DNA from: DTU019 sp050949825
GTDB taxonomy: Bacteria; Bacillota; Syntrophomonadia; Syntrophomonadales; Syntrophomonadaceae
NCBI GenBank assembly: GCA_050949825.1
Contig: JBMNGL010000007.1
Span: 372,001 to 436,000 of the forward strand
Direction: 5' to 3'
Length of the DNA: 64,000 bases
Numbering within the stretch: the stretch's first letter is position 1; each line of letters begins with the position of its first letter. Below are positions 35,296-44,053 of this stretch, piece after piece. The notes under the pieces were generated by a model, which was given only the letters and a program-made list of their open reading frames with translations, made no database searches and was not told the DNA's origin. A program made the translations under genes and the position numbers.

Positions 35296-35665
35296 TAGGC
35301 CGCTTTTTCCACAACAACCCATACAACCGCTGGGTAAAAGCCCAACCCGGCCAGGCTCGCGTTCAGTCAGCCCGGGAGGGTTTGAACAACTCCTCGACAA
35401 GGAGATCAACCGTGGGTTGAAGTTTTCCAAGCATGCCCAGCAGCGCCTGCAGTCACGCAACATTAAACTGACGGAGCAGGATGTTAACCGCATTCAAAAC
35501 GCGGTCGGCCAGGCCCGTGAGAAGGGCGCCCGGGATTCCCTGATCATTATGGATCGTCTGGCCCTGGTGGTAAGTGTCAAGAACAACACCGTAATTACCG
35601 CCGTCGATGACGAAAGCATCAGGGACAATGTGTTTACCAATATTGACAGTGCAGTAATCATTTAG
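35288..35665 (+). CDS. TIGR02530 family flagellar operon protein
   Basis: 125 aa of the small 'flagellar operon protein' family found between flgD and flgE in Firmicutes. It has SKHAQQRLQSRNIKLTEQDV and DSLIIMDRLALVVSVKNN then TVITAVD, typical of TIGR02530. ATG 35288 stands 6 nt after GGAGG and overlaps flgD by 8 nt. Its function is unproven; some members are thought to help hook assembly. Confidence 0.85.
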   Translation: MIDRPLFPQQPIQPLGKSPTRPGSRSVSPGGFEQLLDKEINRGLKFSKHAQQRLQSRNIKLTEQDVNRIQNAVGQAREKGARDSLIIMDRLALVVSVKNNTVITAVDDESIRDNVFTNIDSAVII

Positions 35666-35744
35666 GGCTGGACCTCAAGGGGAAGCCCGGGATGTGGATT
35701 GAAGGAAGCATCCTTTGAAAATTCTTTTAAGGAGGTCGTAAACC

Positions 35745-37130
35745 ATGATGCGATCCATGTATGCGGGTGTATCCGGCCTAAAAAACCATCAAACCCGCAT
35801 GGATATAATCGGCAACAATATTGCCAATGTCAACACGGTTGGATTTAAAAAAAGCCGCGTCGTATTTAAAGATGCTTTATATCAGAATGTTCGCGGCGCC
35901 TCGATGCCAACCGGGGCCAGGGGAGGAACCAACCCCATGAGCATCGGTTTGGGTATGACTATCAGCAGCATTGACCAGATTCATACCCCGGCGCCGGCCA
36001 GTGTTACCAATAAGCCGACCGATATGGCCATTGATGGCAACGGTTATTTTGTGCTCGACAACGGCGGCCAGATATTCTACAGCCGGGCCGGCAATTTTGA
36101 TTTTGACACCAGGGGCAACTTTGTTACTGCCAACGGTTACCGGGTGCAGGGGTGGATGGCTGATGAAAATGGCACCATCGATACGGTAAAGCCCATGCAG
36201 GGTATCGATATCTCGGTGTATAAGACCATTGCCCCCAAGGCTACGGAAAATGTGGCTTTTGCAGGTAATCTCAGTTCCACCCTGGCTATTCCACAGGTTT
36301 CCGGTGCGGATATCAACCCTACTGATGGCGAACAGCATCCATCAGTGGACGACTCAATAATAACCTCCAAGACGGTTTATGATTCGCTGGGTAATGAAAT
36401 AATCGTATATTTTCGCTTCTTTAAGCATGAAGTGGAAAGCGGGCCACCCCCAGTAACCAATTGGGCCTGCGACATTTCACTGGACTCTGAATTTGAAAAC
36501 ATGGATGGTTATACTGCCAGTGCGGACTTCGAAGCGGTGGATATTTCCGCCGGAGAGAATCCCGGTGGGGGAACCCGTATGGTTCGCGCTTACAACATAC
36601 AATTTGACAATGGCGGGGCCATCCTGGACCCGACGAAAGCGCAGATGCAGTTGACCATTGACCGCTCCGCGCAAGGGGCCGACAATGTGGCGCTTGATTT
36701 TAGCTTCCAGAAGCTGGATCAGTTCAACACCGAGTCAACTGCCTGGGTGGAAAGCCAGGACGGCTACTCCATGGGCAGCCTGATCAGTTACAATGTCGGC
36801 ATTGACGGCACTATTCAAGGGGTTTATGACAACGGCAAGATTATGAATTTGGCCCGTGTAGCACTGGCCAATTTTCAGAACCCGTCCGGCCTGCTGCAGA
36901 TAGGCGGCAACCTTTATCAGCAGTCCAGCAACTCTGGTGATCCTTTGATCGGCGGTCCTGGCAGTCAGGGCATGGGAGCCATTATTCCCAGCAGTTTGGA
37001 GATGTCCAATGTGGATCTGTCGGAGGAATTCACCGATATGATTGTCACGCAGAGGGGCTTTCAGGCCAATTCCAGGGTAATTACCACCTCTGATGAAATG
37101 CTGCAGGAATTGGTGAATCTAAAGAGATAA
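35745..37130 (+). CDS. flgE: Flagellar hook protein FlgE
   Basis: Structural subunit of the hook. The N-terminus MRSMYAGVSGLKNHQTRMD and IGNNIANVNTVGFKKSR, and the C-terminus SNVDLSEEFTDMIVTQRGFQ, are the D0/D1 segments. At 461 aa it is longer than FlgF or FlgG, which fits the hook protein, and it follows flgD and the TIGR02530 gene. SD AAGGAGG before ATG 35745 (or ATG 35748). Confidence 0.94.
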   Translation: MMRSMYAGVSGLKNHQTRMDIIGNNIANVNTVGFKKSRVVFKDALYQNVRGASMPTGARGGTNPMSIGLGMTISSIDQIHTPAPASVTNKPTDMAIDGNGYFVLDNGGQIFYSRAGNFDFDTRGNFVTANGYRVQGWMADENGTIDTVKPMQGIDISVYKTIAPKATENVAFAGNLSSTLAIPQVSGADINPTDGEQHPSVDDSIITSKTVYDSLGNEIIVYFRFFKHEVESGPPPVTNWACDISLDSEFENMDGYTASADFEAVDISAGENPGGGTRMVRAYNIQFDNGGAILDPTKAQMQLTIDRSAQGADNVALDFSFQKLDQFNTESTAWVESQDGYSMGSLISYNVGIDGTIQGVYDNGKIMNLARVALANFQNPSGLLQIGGNLYQQSSNSGDPLIGGPGSQGMGAIIPSSLEMSNVDLSEEFTDMIVTQRGFQANSRVITTSDEMLQELVNLKR

Positions 37131-37175
37131 GCCAGCCATGCTCCGGGGGCCTGGCTCCCGGAGCCATAGCCGGCT
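37130..37175 (+). other. Intra-operon hairpin between flgE and flbD
   Basis: GCTCCGGG (37140-37147) pairs with CCCGGAGC (37157-37164); an outer stem AGCCAGC (37130-37136) pairs with GCCGGCT (37169-37175) with one mismatch. No T-run. It ends next to the flbD SD (AGAGGTGA), so it could limit ribosome access or protect the abundant flgE transcript from 3' decay. Confidence 0.6.
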
Positions 37176-37186
37176 AGAGGTGAGCT

Positions 37187-37381
37187 ATGATATATCTGAC
37201 GCGTTTAAATGGTGAAATCCTGGCGGTCAATGTAGACTTGATAGAATTGATGGAGGAAACCCCGGATACGATAGTGACCTTAACCACCGGCCGCAAACTG
37301 GTGGTAAAGGAAAGCGCCCGGCACATTGCTGATAGAATTATCAAGATCAAGCGGGCCATGTACAGCACTTTAAAGAAATAA
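37187..37381 (+). CDS. flbD: FlbD/SwrD family small flagellar protein
   Basis: 64 aa, beginning MIYLTRLNGEILAVNVDLIE and followed by EETPDTIVTLTTGRKLVVKE, the FlbD family pattern. The Bacillus homologue SwrD raises flagellar motor power and swarming. SD AGAGGTGAG; position between flgE and fliL is standard. Confidence 0.92.
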   Translation: MIYLTRLNGEILAVNVDLIELMEETPDTIVTLTTGRKLVVKESARHIADRIIKIKRAMYSTLKK

Positions 37382-37402
37382 AATGGGCAGGGAGGAATTG
37401 TG

Positions 37403-37870
37403 ATGGCGGAGGAAAGCGGCCTGGAGAAAAAGGCCACAGGTGGAGTTGAGGTCAAGATTATCGCAATCGGGCTGGTCTTTTTTCTGGTGGCCATGGGTGC
37501 CTCCTATTTGATTATGAAAAATCTCCTGGCCCCGATCATGCCGGATAAGGATAAGAACAGCAAAGAACTTAAGGCCGGCGCCTTGCTGTCGGTTGGGGAG
37601 TTTACCACCAACGTCAATGATATCGCCGGAACACGTTTTCTCAGGGTAGAGGTGACTATCGAAACCGATGAAAAGAAGAAGGAAGAAGTCAATGCCAATA
37701 TGGCTGTTATTAAGGACACTATAATAAATACCTTTCAAGCTAAGACGGTGGCCGATCTGGATATACGCAACCGTGATAATCTTAAGGCGGAAATTACCAG
37801 CCAGCTCAATGCCCGCCTGGGCGCTGAGGTAATAAGGAATGTATATTTTACCAAGTTTATCATGCAATAG
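37403..37870 (+). CDS. fliL: Flagellar basal body-associated protein FliL
   Basis: Single-pass membrane protein that surrounds the stator and supports torque. Residues about 16-36 form the membrane helix (VKIIAIGLVFFLVAMGASYL); the periplasmic part has VGEFTTNVNDIAGTRFLRVE and ends VIRNVYFTKFIMQ, typical of FliL. ATG 37403 follows GGGAGGAATT; GTG 37400 is possible. 155 aa. Confidence 0.92.
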   Translation: MAEESGLEKKATGGVEVKIIAIGLVFFLVAMGASYLIMKNLLAPIMPDKDKNSKELKAGALLSVGEFTTNVNDIAGTRFLRVEVTIETDEKKKEEVNANMAVIKDTIINTFQAKTVADLDIRNRDNLKAEITSQLNARLGAEVIRNVYFTKFIMQ

Positions 37871-37899
37871 CTGTAAGCAATGACGGGGGAGGGTCTATA

Positions 37900-38895
37900 G
37901 TGAGCGAAGTCCTGTCACAAAATGAAATTGATGCTTTGCTTTCGGCCTTGAGCAAAGGGGCGGTAAATGCTGAGGAATTGAAGGAAGAGCAGAAGCGCAA
38001 GCGGATACGGGTCTATGATTTTCGCAGGCCCAGCAAGTTTTCCAAGGATCAGTTCAACACCTTGCAGGTCATTTATGAAAACTATGCGCGTTCCCTGGGG
38101 ACCTATCTGTCTGCCCAATTGCGCACCCCGGTGCAGATTGAAGTGCTCTCAGTTGAACAGTTGACTTATGAAGAGTTTATTCGTTCCATTCCCAACCCTA
38201 CCATCTTAAACATATTTTCATTATATCCTCTGGAAGGCAACTCCATTATGGAGATCAATCCCAACCTGGGTTTTGCCCTGTTGGATCGCTTGCTGGGCGG
38301 CCCTGGCAGCACCCTGTCCAAGGTGCGGGGATTGACTGAAATCGAGCAGACCGTCATTGAGAGGATAGTGCAGCGCATGTTGGACTATTTTGAAGAACCC
38401 TGGGGGGGAATTATCGAGCTATCCCCCGCTTTGGAGAGAATGGAAACCAACCCCCAGTTTACACAGTTGGTGTCTCCAACAGAAATCATGATGATAGTAG
38501 CCCTGGAAGCCAAAATGGGTGATGTCATAGGTTTGATTAATATCTGCATCCCCTTTCTGGTTCTGGAACCGATTATGGATCGGCTCAGTGTGCATTATTA
38601 CTATTCCACAACAACCAGGCCCACTACTCCGGAGAATATTGCTGCCATTCAGCATAAACTGGAAAAAACTTTAATACCTGTAAAGGTAGTCCTGGGGAGA
38701 ACCAGCATTACTGTGGCAGACCTGTTAGAACTCAATGTGGGTGACGTTATTTCGCTGGATAGAAACATCAAAGAACCATTAGAAGTACTGATTGGCCAGA
38801 AAACCAAATTCCTGGCCAAACCCGGTGTTTATGAAAGCCGCAATGCGGTACAAGTTTCCCAGGTCATAAAGGAGGGAAATGATGATGATGAATAA
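37900..38895 (+). CDS. fliM: Flagellar motor switch protein FliM
   Basis: C-ring protein that binds phospho-CheY and reverses rotation. The N-terminal CheY-binding helix is SQNEIDALLSALSKG; the central CheC-like domain begins near YDFRRPSKFSKDQFNTLQ, and the C-terminal SpoA domain has LLELNVGDVISLDRNI. 331 aa. GTG 37900 follows GGGGGAGGG. Confidence 0.96.
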   Translation: MSEVLSQNEIDALLSALSKGAVNAEELKEEQKRKRIRVYDFRRPSKFSKDQFNTLQVIYENYARSLGTYLSAQLRTPVQIEVLSVEQLTYEEFIRSIPNPTILNIFSLYPLEGNSIMEINPNLGFALLDRLLGGPGSTLSKVRGLTEIEQTVIERIVQRMLDYFEEPWGGIIELSPALERMETNPQFTQLVSPTEIMMIVALEAKMGDVIGLINICIPFLVLEPIMDRLSVHYYYSTTTRPTTPENIAAIQHKLEKTLIPVKVVLGRTSITVADLLELNVGDVISLDRNIKEPLEVLIGQKTKFLAKPGVYESRNAVQVSQVIKEGNDDDE

Positions 38896-40039
38896 CGGTA
38901 TACTATCCCAGGAAGAGATTGATGCGCTCTTGGCGGGGAAAAACAAACCAGCCGCCGAGACGGCGGTTGCTTCCATATCAGAGTTCGAACGCGATACTCT
39001 GGGTGAAATTGGCAACATCTCCATGGGCACCTCCGCGACTATCCTGTCGACCCTCTTGCGCAGGAGAGTATCCATTACCACACCCGATGTGAAGATCACC
39101 AACCGGGAGCAACTTCGCTCGGATTACCCGAAACCTTACCTTATAGTAGAAGTGGAATACCGGCAAGGTTTGAACGGCTCCAATGTATTTGTAGTAAAAC
39201 TGGAAGATGCCTGTGTAATTGCTGATTTAATGATGGGAATCGAACCCAGCCCGGAGCATAAAAGCTTAAGTGAAATCGAATTGAGCGCGGTAGGGGAAGC
39301 AATGAACCAGATGATGGGTTCAGCTACCACCAGCTTGTCTACTATGTTCAACACCCGTATTGATATTAGCCCGCCATTATTGACCATTATCAATCTGGGG
39401 GAGGAGAAATTAAGTCTGCACAGCCAATTTGAAGAGATGGTAGCGATTAAGTTCAGGATGGAAATCGAAGGCCTGGTGCAAAGTGAAATTATGCAGCTTA
39501 TACCTATTGAAGCGGTGAAGGATATGCTGGGCATGCTGACCGGGGAAGCTGCCCCCGCTGAAACAGAGCCCGCCAGCACTACAGTGCCGCCTGAGATTGA
39601 AGACAGTTTCGACCAATTGGATGCCATCTTAGGCAGTGAAACGATAGCAACTGCCCCGAAATCAGGTGGGGAGCATTCTGTTGCCCCTCCCCCCGCAAAT
39701 GCCCAACCAGCCCCACCGGCTTATACCGTTCAGCCGGTGCAGTTTGCTTCCCTGCATGAATTCCCGGTGGGCTCGATGCCGCAAAACATAGCGTTGATCA
39801 TGGATGTCCCTTTGGATGTATCGGTGGAACTGGGCAAGACTCGCAAGACCATCAAAGATGTTCTCGAATTGCAGCAGGGGTCTATCATTCAGCTTGATAA
39901 AATGGCCGGCGAACCGGTAGACTTGATTGTCAACGGCAAACTCATCGCCAGAGGCGAGGTGGTTGTCATAGATGAAAACTATGGAATCAGGATTACCGCA
40001 ATCATCAGTCCCATGGATAGGGTAAGCAAACTACAATAA
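38882..40039 (+). CDS. fliY: Flagellar motor switch phosphatase FliY (CheC + FliN domains)
   Basis: Combines an N-terminal CheY-P-binding peptide (ILSQEEIDALLAGK), a CheC-like phosphatase domain (two copies of the ExxN motif: FERDTLGEIGNISMGTSA and ELSAVGEAMNQMMGS), a Pro/Ala-rich linker (about 235-285) and a C-terminal FliN/SpoA domain (VLELQQGSIIQLDKMAGEPV). It dephosphorylates CheY-P at the switch and fills the FliN role. Four consecutive ATGs (38879-38888) make the exact start uncertain. It overlaps the fliM 3' end. Confidence 0.95.
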   Translation: MMMNNGILSQEEIDALLAGKNKPAAETAVASISEFERDTLGEIGNISMGTSATILSTLLRRRVSITTPDVKITNREQLRSDYPKPYLIVEVEYRQGLNGSNVFVVKLEDACVIADLMMGIEPSPEHKSLSEIELSAVGEAMNQMMGSATTSLSTMFNTRIDISPPLLTIINLGEEKLSLHSQFEEMVAIKFRMEIEGLVQSEIMQLIPIEAVKDMLGMLTGEAAPAETEPASTTVPPEIEDSFDQLDAILGSETIATAPKSGGEHSVAPPPANAQPAPPAYTVQPVQFASLHEFPVGSMPQNIALIMDVPLDVSVELGKTRKTIKDVLELQQGSIIQLDKMAGEPVDLIVNGKLIARGEVVVIDENYGIRITAIISPMDRVSKLQ

Positions 40040-40057
40040 CAGGCAAGGAGGCTCGTT

Positions 40058-40420
40058 ATGTCAAAGAATGTATTGGTTGTTGATGATGCCGCTTTTATGA
40101 GGATGATGATCAAAGACATTCTCACCAAGAACGGTTACTCCGTAGTAGGTGAAGCAGAAAACGGCATAGTGGCTTTGGAAAAATATAAAGATCTTAAGCC
40201 AGACCTGGTTACTATGGATATCACTATGCCGGAAATGGATGGTATCTCAGCCGTTAGAGAGATTAAATCCTATGATTCCCAGGCCCGCATTATCATGTGC
40301 AGCGCCATGGGGCAGCAGGCCATGGTGATTGATGCCATACAGGCCGGCGCTATTGATTTTATTGTCAAACCATTTCAGCCTGAGCGGGTTTTGGAAGCAG
40401 TAGGCAAGGCTTTTGGCTAG
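40058..40420 (+). CDS. cheY: Chemotaxis response regulator CheY
   Basis: Single receiver domain, 120 aa. Acidic pair Asp10-Asp11 region (VVDDAAFMR), phosphoacceptor Asp54 in VTMDITMPEMDG, Thr/Ser switch near CSAMG and the conserved Lys in FIVKPFQPE. It binds FliM and FliY when phosphorylated. Location between fliY and fliO is typical of Firmicutes. Confidence 0.96.
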   Translation: MSKNVLVVDDAAFMRMMIKDILTKNGYSVVGEAENGIVALEKYKDLKPDLVTMDITMPEMDGISAVREIKSYDSQARIIMCSAMGQQAMVIDAIQAGAIDFIVKPFQPERVLEAVGKAFG

Positions 40421-40445
40421 GCAGCAGACCATGATGTGGGATGAA

Positions 40446-41066
40446 ATGAGAATGGTGCGCAGAGGTCTCTTAATCCTCCTCTTGGCATTATGCTTTATGA
40501 ATATGGCTTCTGTCGTTACAGAAGCTGTAGATGATATCAGCCAGGTGCAGCAAGAGATTGATAAAGGGCAGAACAACAGTCCTAAACAGAATAATTTGTG
40601 GTGGGAATTCATCAAATTGGTGTTTTTCCTCCTTTTGCTGGTAGGTGCAGCAGGTTCGGTAATCCGTTTTCTGGGCAAGAATACCACCGCCCGATCACAG
40701 GGTCTATTTGTGCATATTGTCGATGAGGTGGTCTTAGGCCCCAATCGTGGTATAGCCCTCTGCGAGGTGGGCGGCAAGCTGTATGGACTGGGTATTACCG
40801 AGCACCATATCACCCTTCTGTTTGAAACCGATAATCCCAGGTTATTGGAAGAGATCAGTCAGGAGTCATTGCCGGTCAATCAAACCCGGTCGGGGCCGCT
40901 GTCCAAAATACTGGGGCAGGCAATATCAGCCGGGGGCGGCCGTACCGGGAATGCAAACGGCCAATTCAGCATTTTAATGGCTGAACAGGTCCGCCGCTTG
41001 CAGGATATGATTTCTAAAAATGGGGAGAAGGGGTCCGGAGTGAAAAAAAGTGATCATTATGAGTAG
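40446..41066 (+). CDS. fliO: Flagellar biosynthetic protein FliO (FliZ-like)
   Basis: Membrane chaperone for FliP assembly. It has an N-terminal signal-like segment (VRRGLLILLLALCFMNMAS), a second helix around residues 55-75 (FIKLVFFLLLLVGAAGSVI), then a cytoplasmic domain with VDEVVLGPNRGIALCEVGGK and LGITEHHITLLFE, characteristic of FliO. The start is unclear: no strong SD, with ATG at 40431, 40434, 40446 and 40452 and a frame open back to TTG 40413. It lies between cheY and fliP. Confidence 0.83.
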   Translation: MRMVRRGLLILLLALCFMNMASVVTEAVDDISQVQQEIDKGQNNSPKQNNLWWEFIKLVFFLLLLVGAAGSVIRFLGKNTTARSQGLFVHIVDEVVLGPNRGIALCEVGGKLYGLGITEHHITLLFETDNPRLLEEISQESLPVNQTRSGPLSKILGQAISAGGGRTGNANGQFSILMAEQVRRLQDMISKNGEKGSGVKKSDHYE

Positions 41067-41844
41067 AAGCGCAAGAGGGCTGCTTTATCCGCTGTTGGCG
41101 GTTATTCTATTAGGGGCCGCCTTGCTGTTTTTGATGACCCCGCCAACCCTGGCCGAGCCGCTGCAACTCCCCAGTGTAAACCTGCAGATTGGTGGACAGG
41201 ATGCTGCCAACCCCCAGGGTATATCTTCAGCCCTGCAATTGGTAATGCTCTTGACCGTGTTGTCTCTGGCGCCGGCAATATTGATAATGCTGACCTCGTT
41301 TACCCGCATCATGGTGGTCTTATCCTTTGTACGCAGTTCACTGGCCACGCAACAGATGCCTCCCAACCAAATCCTGATTGGACTGGCCTTGTTTTTAACC
41401 TTCTTTGTCATGAACCCGGTTTTACAGCAGGTAAACAATGATGCCCTGCAGCCTTTCATGAAAGGTCAAATCGATCAGCAAACCGCTTTCTCCCAGGGCA
41501 TGGAACCATTACGCACCTTTATGTTCAAACAGACCCGTGAAAAGGACCTGGCCTTATTTGTCAACCTCTCTAAAATGGAACGCCCGCGCAACTTTGATGA
41601 CATACCCAATTATGTACTGATTCCATCTTTTATCATCAGTGAATTAAAAACCGCCTTTCAGATCGGGTTTATAATATTTATTCCCTTTTTGGTTATTGAC
41701 ATGGTGGTGGCCAGTGCCTTGATGTCCATGGGTATGATGATGCTCCCGCCCATGATGATATCCTTGCCTTTTAAAATACTGCTGTTTGTCCTGGTGGATG
41801 GCTGGGACCTGGTGATTCAATCATTGATTTTAAGTTTTCGTTAA
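41050..41844 (+). CDS. fliP: Flagellar export apparatus protein FliP
   Basis: Core component of the export gate. An N-terminal signal peptide (YPLLAVILLGAALLFLM) is followed by SLAPAILIMLTSFTRIMVVL and NQILIGLALFLTFFVM, with the FliP C-terminal signature MGMMMLPPMMISLPFKILLF. 264 aa from GTG 41050 (GGAGTG seven nt before), which overlaps fliO by 17 nt; ATG 41059 is an alternative. Confidence 0.95.
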   Translation: MIIMSRSARGLLYPLLAVILLGAALLFLMTPPTLAEPLQLPSVNLQIGGQDAANPQGISSALQLVMLLTVLSLAPAILIMLTSFTRIMVVLSFVRSSLATQQMPPNQILIGLALFLTFFVMNPVLQQVNNDALQPFMKGQIDQQTAFSQGMEPLRTFMFKQTREKDLALFVNLSKMERPRNFDDIPNYVLIPSFIISELKTAFQIGFIIFIPFLVIDMVVASALMSMGMMMLPPMMISLPFKILLFVLVDGWDLVIQSLILSFR

Positions 41845-41863
41845 ATAGGAGGCTGAAAATAAA

Positions 41864-42136
41864 GTGTACGAAGATATGATACTGGGCATAGCCGGCGAGG
41901 CGGTGTTGACCGTTTTGCTGGTATCCGCTCCTATCCTGGGCGCAGCACTTTTGACCGGGCTTTTAATCAGCATTCTCCAGGCGACTACCCAAATTCAGGA
42001 GATGACCCTGGTTTTCGTGCCCAAAATTGTGGTGGTTTTGCTGGTGGTATTGATCTTTGGCCCCTGGATGCTCAATCTATTGGTTAATTTCACCTCCACT
42101 CTGCTCAGCGCCATTCCTCAAATGGTAACTATCTAA
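41864..42136 (+). CDS. fliQ: Flagellar export apparatus protein FliQ
   Basis: Two-helix export gate subunit, 90 aa. Contains LVSAPILGAALLTGLLISI, LQATTQIQEMTLVFVPKIV and LIFGPWMLNLLVNF, the family pattern. GTG 41864; SD AGGAGGC. 19 bp after fliP. Confidence 0.94.
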   Translation: MYEDMILGIAGEAVLTVLLVSAPILGAALLTGLLISILQATTQIQEMTLVFVPKIVVVLLVVLIFGPWMLNLLVNFTSTLLSAIPQMVTI

Positions 42137-42150
42137 GGGAGAGAGGGTTT

Positions 42151-42915
42151 ATGCTCGGTTTTTCAGTAGAGGGATTTCTGCTGGTATTGGCACGAATATC
42201 CGGCTTGTTCCTGAGTGCACCCATATTTAGCAGCAGGCAGATGCCGGGACAGATTAAAATCGTGGCGGTTCTGGTGCTGGCTGCCATGATGGCTTATTTT
42301 TTACCGGTTACAACCGGGCTGGAGTTGGCCTCCCCGCTTTATATGCTGGCCGCAGTAGTGTTGGAAGTTCTGGTGGGATACACCATTGGCTTTATAGCTT
42401 ATATGCTTTTTGCCGGCATTCAATTGGCCGGTCAGCTCATGGATATGCAAATGGGTTTCGCCATTGTCAATGTGGTTGACCCCCAGTCCGGTATGCAGAT
42501 CCCCTTGATGGGCAATCTGACCCAGACCGTTGCCCTGTTATCCTATCTGGCGGTTAACGGCCATCATTATTTGTTGCAGGCCGTAGCCCAGAGTTATCAG
42601 ATCATCCCGGTTCTGGGATTAAAACTGGGTAGCGATTTTTCCCAGCGCTTATTCGCCATCAGCGCGGAAATGTTTGTGATTGCTTTAAAGGTGGCGGCGC
42701 CACTGGTTATAGCCATCCTGATTACTGATGTGGCAATGGGTTTTATTGCCCGCACGGTGCCGCAGATGAACGTTTTCATTGTCGGGCTTCCCTTAAAGAT
42801 TATGATGGGCCTGGGCTGTTTGCTGTTTATGTTCCCGGTGTATTTGTGGGTGTTTGATATGCTTTTTACTCGTTTTTTCGGATACCTTGACGGTATCATG
42901 GCATTTATGAGGTAG
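42151..42915 (+). CDS. fliR: Flagellar export apparatus protein FliR
   Basis: Polytopic export gate protein, 254 aa, with six or so hydrophobic segments. RISGLFLSAPIFSSRQMPG near the N-terminus and AGQLMDMQMGFAIVNVVDPQ in the middle are diagnostic. SD GGGAGAGAGG; 14 bp after fliQ. Confidence 0.95.
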   Translation: MLGFSVEGFLLVLARISGLFLSAPIFSSRQMPGQIKIVAVLVLAAMMAYFLPVTTGLELASPLYMLAAVVLEVLVGYTIGFIAYMLFAGIQLAGQLMDMQMGFAIVNVVDPQSGMQIPLMGNLTQTVALLSYLAVNGHHYLLQAVAQSYQIIPVLGLKLGSDFSQRLFAISAEMFVIALKVAAPLVIAILITDVAMGFIARTVPQMNVFIVGLPLKIMMGLGCLLFMFPVYLWVFDMLFTRFFGYLDGIMAFMR

Positions 42916-42921
42916 CAGGGG

Positions 42922-44037
42922 ATGGATGAGTGGTTATTACAGGCATATTCCATTAATCTGCAGTTATTTGCAGATGATCAAGGCAGTGGAGAAAGGACTG
43001 AACCCGCTACCCCACGCCGCCGGGAAGAAGCCCGCCAGAAAGGCCAGGTCTTTAAAAGCAGTGACCTGAATGCAGCGGTTATTTTGGCAACGGGAACAGT
43101 GGTCACCTTTGCCACCCTGCCTTATATGGTTTCGACCTTACAGGATTTTACGGCTACCTACCTGCTTGACCGGGGCTGGTATGAGTTTACACCGGAATAT
43201 GTACAGCTTTTATTCAGTGAGGTTATGGTTATAATGGCCAGGTTATGCTTGCCCATCCTCGGGGCTACCTTCCTGGCGGCTTTATTGGTGACATTTTTAC
43301 AGGTGGGATTTGTGTTCAGCGCTGAGCCGCTGTCTCCCAAGTTGGAGCGCATCAACCCCCTGTCGGGTTTTAAACGGGTTTTCTCCAAACGCGCCCTGGT
43401 GGAACTGGGCAAATCACTGGCTAAAGTGGTCATTACCGGCTGGATCGTATACGCCACCATCAAGGCGCAGTTTCACCTTTTCCCCCGCTTTGTAGACATG
43501 GATACGGTGGCCACTATCAAGATCCTCAGCAGCATGATTTTCGAAGTGGCCTTAAAAGTAGGCCTGGTTTTTGTGATTATTGGGGTTTTGGATTATTTCT
43601 ACCAGTGGTATGAACACGAGCAGTCCTTAAAGATGAGCAAATATGACATTAAGCAGGAATACAAACAGAGCGAAGGCGATCCCCAGCAGAAGGCCCGGCA
43701 AAAGCAGATACAACGTGAATATGCCATGCGCAGGATGATGGCTGAAGTGCCCAAAGCCGATGTGGTCATTACCAACCCTACTCATTTTGCCGTAGTGTTG
43801 AAATATGAAGTTGATGCATATGAGGCCCCCATGGTGGTTGCCAAAGGCCAGGATTTTATAGCTCAGAAAATCAAGGAAATGGCGGCTGTTCATGAAGTGA
43901 TGGTGGTGGAAAATCCTGTCCTGGCACGGACTTTGTACTATACTGTAGAGATTGGTGCTTTAATACCCGAGGAGATGTATCAAGCAGTTGCAGAAGTCCT
44001 GGCCTTTGTATATCGCCACAAGAAGCTAGCGCTATAG
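42922..44037 (+). CDS. flhB: Flagellar export switch protein FlhB
   Basis: Controls substrate specificity of the export apparatus. Cytoplasmic N-terminal GERTEPATPRRREEARQKGQ, four membrane helices (about 45-220), and a cytoplasmic domain with the autocleavage motif NPTH in VVITNPTHFAVVLKYE. C-terminus EEMYQAVAEVLAFVYRHKK. 371 aa; SD GAGG nine nt before ATG 42922. Confidence 0.96.
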   Translation: MDEWLLQAYSINLQLFADDQGSGERTEPATPRRREEARQKGQVFKSSDLNAAVILATGTVVTFATLPYMVSTLQDFTATYLLDRGWYEFTPEYVQLLFSEVMVIMARLCLPILGATFLAALLVTFLQVGFVFSAEPLSPKLERINPLSGFKRVFSKRALVELGKSLAKVVITGWIVYATIKAQFHLFPRFVDMDTVATIKILSSMIFEVALKVGLVFVIIGVLDYFYQWYEHEQSLKMSKYDIKQEYKQSEGDPQQKARQKQIQREYAMRRMMAEVPKADVVITNPTHFAVVLKYEVDAYEAPMVVAKGQDFIAQKIKEMAAVHEVMVVENPVLARTLYYTVEIGALIPEEMYQAVAEVLAFVYRHKKLAL

Positions 44038-44053
44038 CAGGGGAGGAATAACG

